NCBI RefSeq assembly: GCF_036669915.1
Contig: NC_089320.1
Span: 10,890,233 to 10,954,232, forward strand
DNA: 64,000 bases
Direction of reading: 5' to 3'
Source of the DNA: Pocillopora verrucosa
Taxonomy: Eukaryota; Cnidaria; Anthozoa; Scleractinia; Pocilloporidae
Shown: in pieces, positions 62,801 through 64,000 of the stretch
Layout: each line of letters begins with the position of its first letter
How positions within the stretch are numbered: the stretch's first letter is position 1
The notes under the pieces: generated by a model
Database searches by the model: none
What the model was told of the DNA's origin: nothing
What the model saw: the letters and a program-made list of their open reading frames with translations, nothing else
Program-made: the position numbers and the translations under genes

Positions 62801-63889
62801 ATAATGAGAAATTACATGTTAATGAGTTTTAGGAACCATGGGATTAATTAGTCAAGATGTACCAGTACCTTCAGATTTGAATGTACATAATATATAGATT
62901 TAGCCAAGCCCAAAAGCAGAGCTTGCATTTTTTTTTTCCCGCACATCTCAAGGGCACAACGCCTTGCCCTGGCCAGGACCAGAACCTGGGTCATCCGACT
63001 TGGAGCCCAGTGTACTGACCACTGGACTACTGGACAAAGCCGTGGTATTGATATGCCCGCCATACAGTTGACCATGCATAGCACCTTGTACGGACGCCCG
63101 TATGGTCATAAATCCAAATTTTTTCAGCTTGATGGGTTACTACTACCATTTTGTACAATTATGGGGCTACGCTCTGTGAGCTCCGCTATTACTGAATGCT
63201 ACCCAGACTAGAATGCTTCTATCAGCACCCTAATGCATTAGTACCCTGTAAGTACATGATGCTGTGCAGTGAATCAATCTCTCTCTCTCTCTTTTTTATC
63301 AGCTGTCAAACACCTTCTGGAGCATCAAACTTCAAAAGATGGCATTTTACCTGTTCTTTTGATCACTCAAACAAGGCTAGTTCAATTCAATTGAAATTTT
63401 ATAAGAAATGTTATGAGTTCCTTACCCTTTCTGTGATACGTTTGTTACAAGCCCAACAGGTCTCCAGTGTATCCTGTAAATAAACAGCTTAAGGTAAATT
63501 TTTAAATTTAAATTTTGATTTATTGTGCAAATATATGGTAGATTATTGTAAACCATTAATCTCTCAAATCACTCCTACAAAATTGGTGTTATTCCTCTCT
63601 AGAAGGTTTACCTTCCATGTTGTTTTCAGTTTGGAAGCTTGAAGAAAAGTTGAGTTTTGCTAGATAGCTAAGCAAATACAACGACAAAGCTGGTGAAAGT
63701 CAGGTTTTAAGCCATAAATAGCCAAAATTTCAAACATTCTGTCTGTACATCTTGATATGTTTACCTGTCTCTGTTTGAGCAACATATTTAATTAGAAAAT
63801 ATTTCCCAAAATAACACTCACTAGATAGTCTGCCTCACAAAACACTTCCTCTTCCACTTTGTAGAACACCTTGCCAGTCAGCTGACATC
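59873..63889 (-). CDS. Zyxin/LPP/TRIP6-family LIM protein, 3' six exons (partial at window edge)
   Basis: Exons: 63822-63889, 63426-63473, 62213-62343, 61827-61878, 61081-61149, 59873-60028 (stop TGA 59873-59875). The frame is open through all joints. The window holds the second half of LIM1 (CQLTGKVFYKVEEEVFC), all of LIM2 (CWACNKRITERILRATGK, CFHPDCFVCEVC, KLDGIQFTVDN, IHCIEDYYRKYSPRC) and all of LIM3 (CAACNQLIVPEEGQEETVR, CYVCEDCSAPLS, GCYPLDNHLLCQDC), with zinc-ligand Cys/His/Asp residues kept. The three-LIM C-terminus with DTLE-x-C and GQEETVRIV is typical of zyxin, LPP and TRIP6, which link focal adhesions to actin and shuttle to the nucleus. A tail of about 20 residues follows LIM3. 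Which vertebrate paralogue is closest cannot be told. The 5' part lies beyond 64000. Confidence 0.92.
60463..60518. mobile_element. piggyBac-like MITE end fragment, type III
   Basis: TGCTAAGGAGAAATTAGAGG then TCAGGGGTCAAGGGGTTAA matches the right end of the type III copies. The left part is missing. Confidence 0.45.
60555..60763. mobile_element. piggyBac-like MITE, type II, complete with TTAA at both ends
   Basis: The left end is TTAACCCTTTAATTCCC and the right end is GGGAGTTAAAGGGTTAA, 209 bp overall. This is the best-kept type II copy. It lies in the last intron of the LIM gene, close to two other copies. Confidence 0.8.
60804..61000. mobile_element. piggyBac-like MITE, type I-related, diverged
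   Basis: The left end is CCATTTAACTCCCATAATC. The interior has type I words (CTGGCTGCTTAACATTTCCC, AATTTGGTATGAACC). The right end is GAAGAGTTAAAAGT, decayed. Confidence 0.5.
62928..63040 (-). mobile_element. tRNA-derived SINE with A-tail
   Basis: On the minus strand the order is AGTAGTCCAGTGGTCAGTAC (A-box region), then CCAGGTTCTGGTCCTGGCCA (B box), then AAGGCGTTGTGCCCTTGAGA, and finally a run of A residues at 62937-62928. Head, B box and A-tail in this order are the structure of a tRNA-derived SINE. It lies in a LIM-gene intron. Confidence 0.65.
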
Positions 63890-64000
63890 CTATGAAAACA
63901 GGTAGGAACTATAGTCAGCTACGTGGATGAGAAAATAACAGTAAATAAAACTCTGAAGAAAAATCCTGCTTGACCAGAAACATATCAAAGGTGAAATAGT

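Noticed and set aside
62848..63084. 78-codon open frame on the minus strand
   Set aside because: It coincides with a tRNA-derived SINE; the open frame is incidental.

Overview
This is an animal nuclear genome window, most likely from an anthozoan cnidarian (a stony coral or close relative). The evidence is intron-rich genes with GT-AG introns, proteins clearly orthologous to vertebrate ones, AT-rich intergenic DNA, tRNA-derived SINEs, and many copies of short non-autonomous DNA transposons. The coral assignment rests on familiarity with such repeats and is an inference.

Layout. 1-6.5 kb has no recognisable gene; it holds two sets of degenerate local duplications, one of them exon-like. A tRNA-Ala(AGC) lies at 6578-6650, with a decayed copy near 7.3 kb. 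From 36.0 down to 7.9 kb on the minus strand is one large CHD3/4/5 (Mi-2) chromatin remodeller. I resolved 47 coding exons; every junction keeps frame and the model sums to 6,963 nt. It runs CHDNT, two PHD fingers, two chromodomains, SNF2 ATPase/helicase, the CHD C-terminal domains, a long acidic K/E-rich insert and a Pro/Ser/Thr-rich tail. One exon contains six in-frame TGA codons inside a 39-nt stretch.

38.8-41.9 kb (minus) is SSR3/TRAP-gamma in 5 exons. Head to head with it, 184 bp away, is an intronless BTB-BACK-PHR gene like BTBD3/BTBD6 (42125-43468, plus). 43.5-47.8 kb is repeat-rich, with an inverted repeat and a degenerate array carrying CRE-like TGACGT motifs. 47.8-56.0 kb (minus) is SSU72, the RNA polymerase II CTD phosphatase, in 5 exons with a 6.2-kb intron. 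298 bp from its start codon, divergently, is NAA38 (NatC auxiliary subunit; 56273-58063, plus, 3 exons). From 59.87 kb to the window edge (minus) are the last six exons of a zyxin/LPP/TRIP6-type LIM protein, whose 5' part lies outside.

The genes do not form one pathway: they cover chromatin remodelling, ER translocation, ubiquitin adaptors, transcription-coupled phosphatase activity, N-terminal acetylation and focal adhesion. The most striking non-genic feature is a family of roughly 200-bp elements with TTAA-flanked CCCTTTAACTCCC termini (piggyBac-like MITEs). It has at least three internal sequence types and about a dozen copies here. The ends of the protein genes are set by homology and reading frame, not transcripts; UTRs are not defined.
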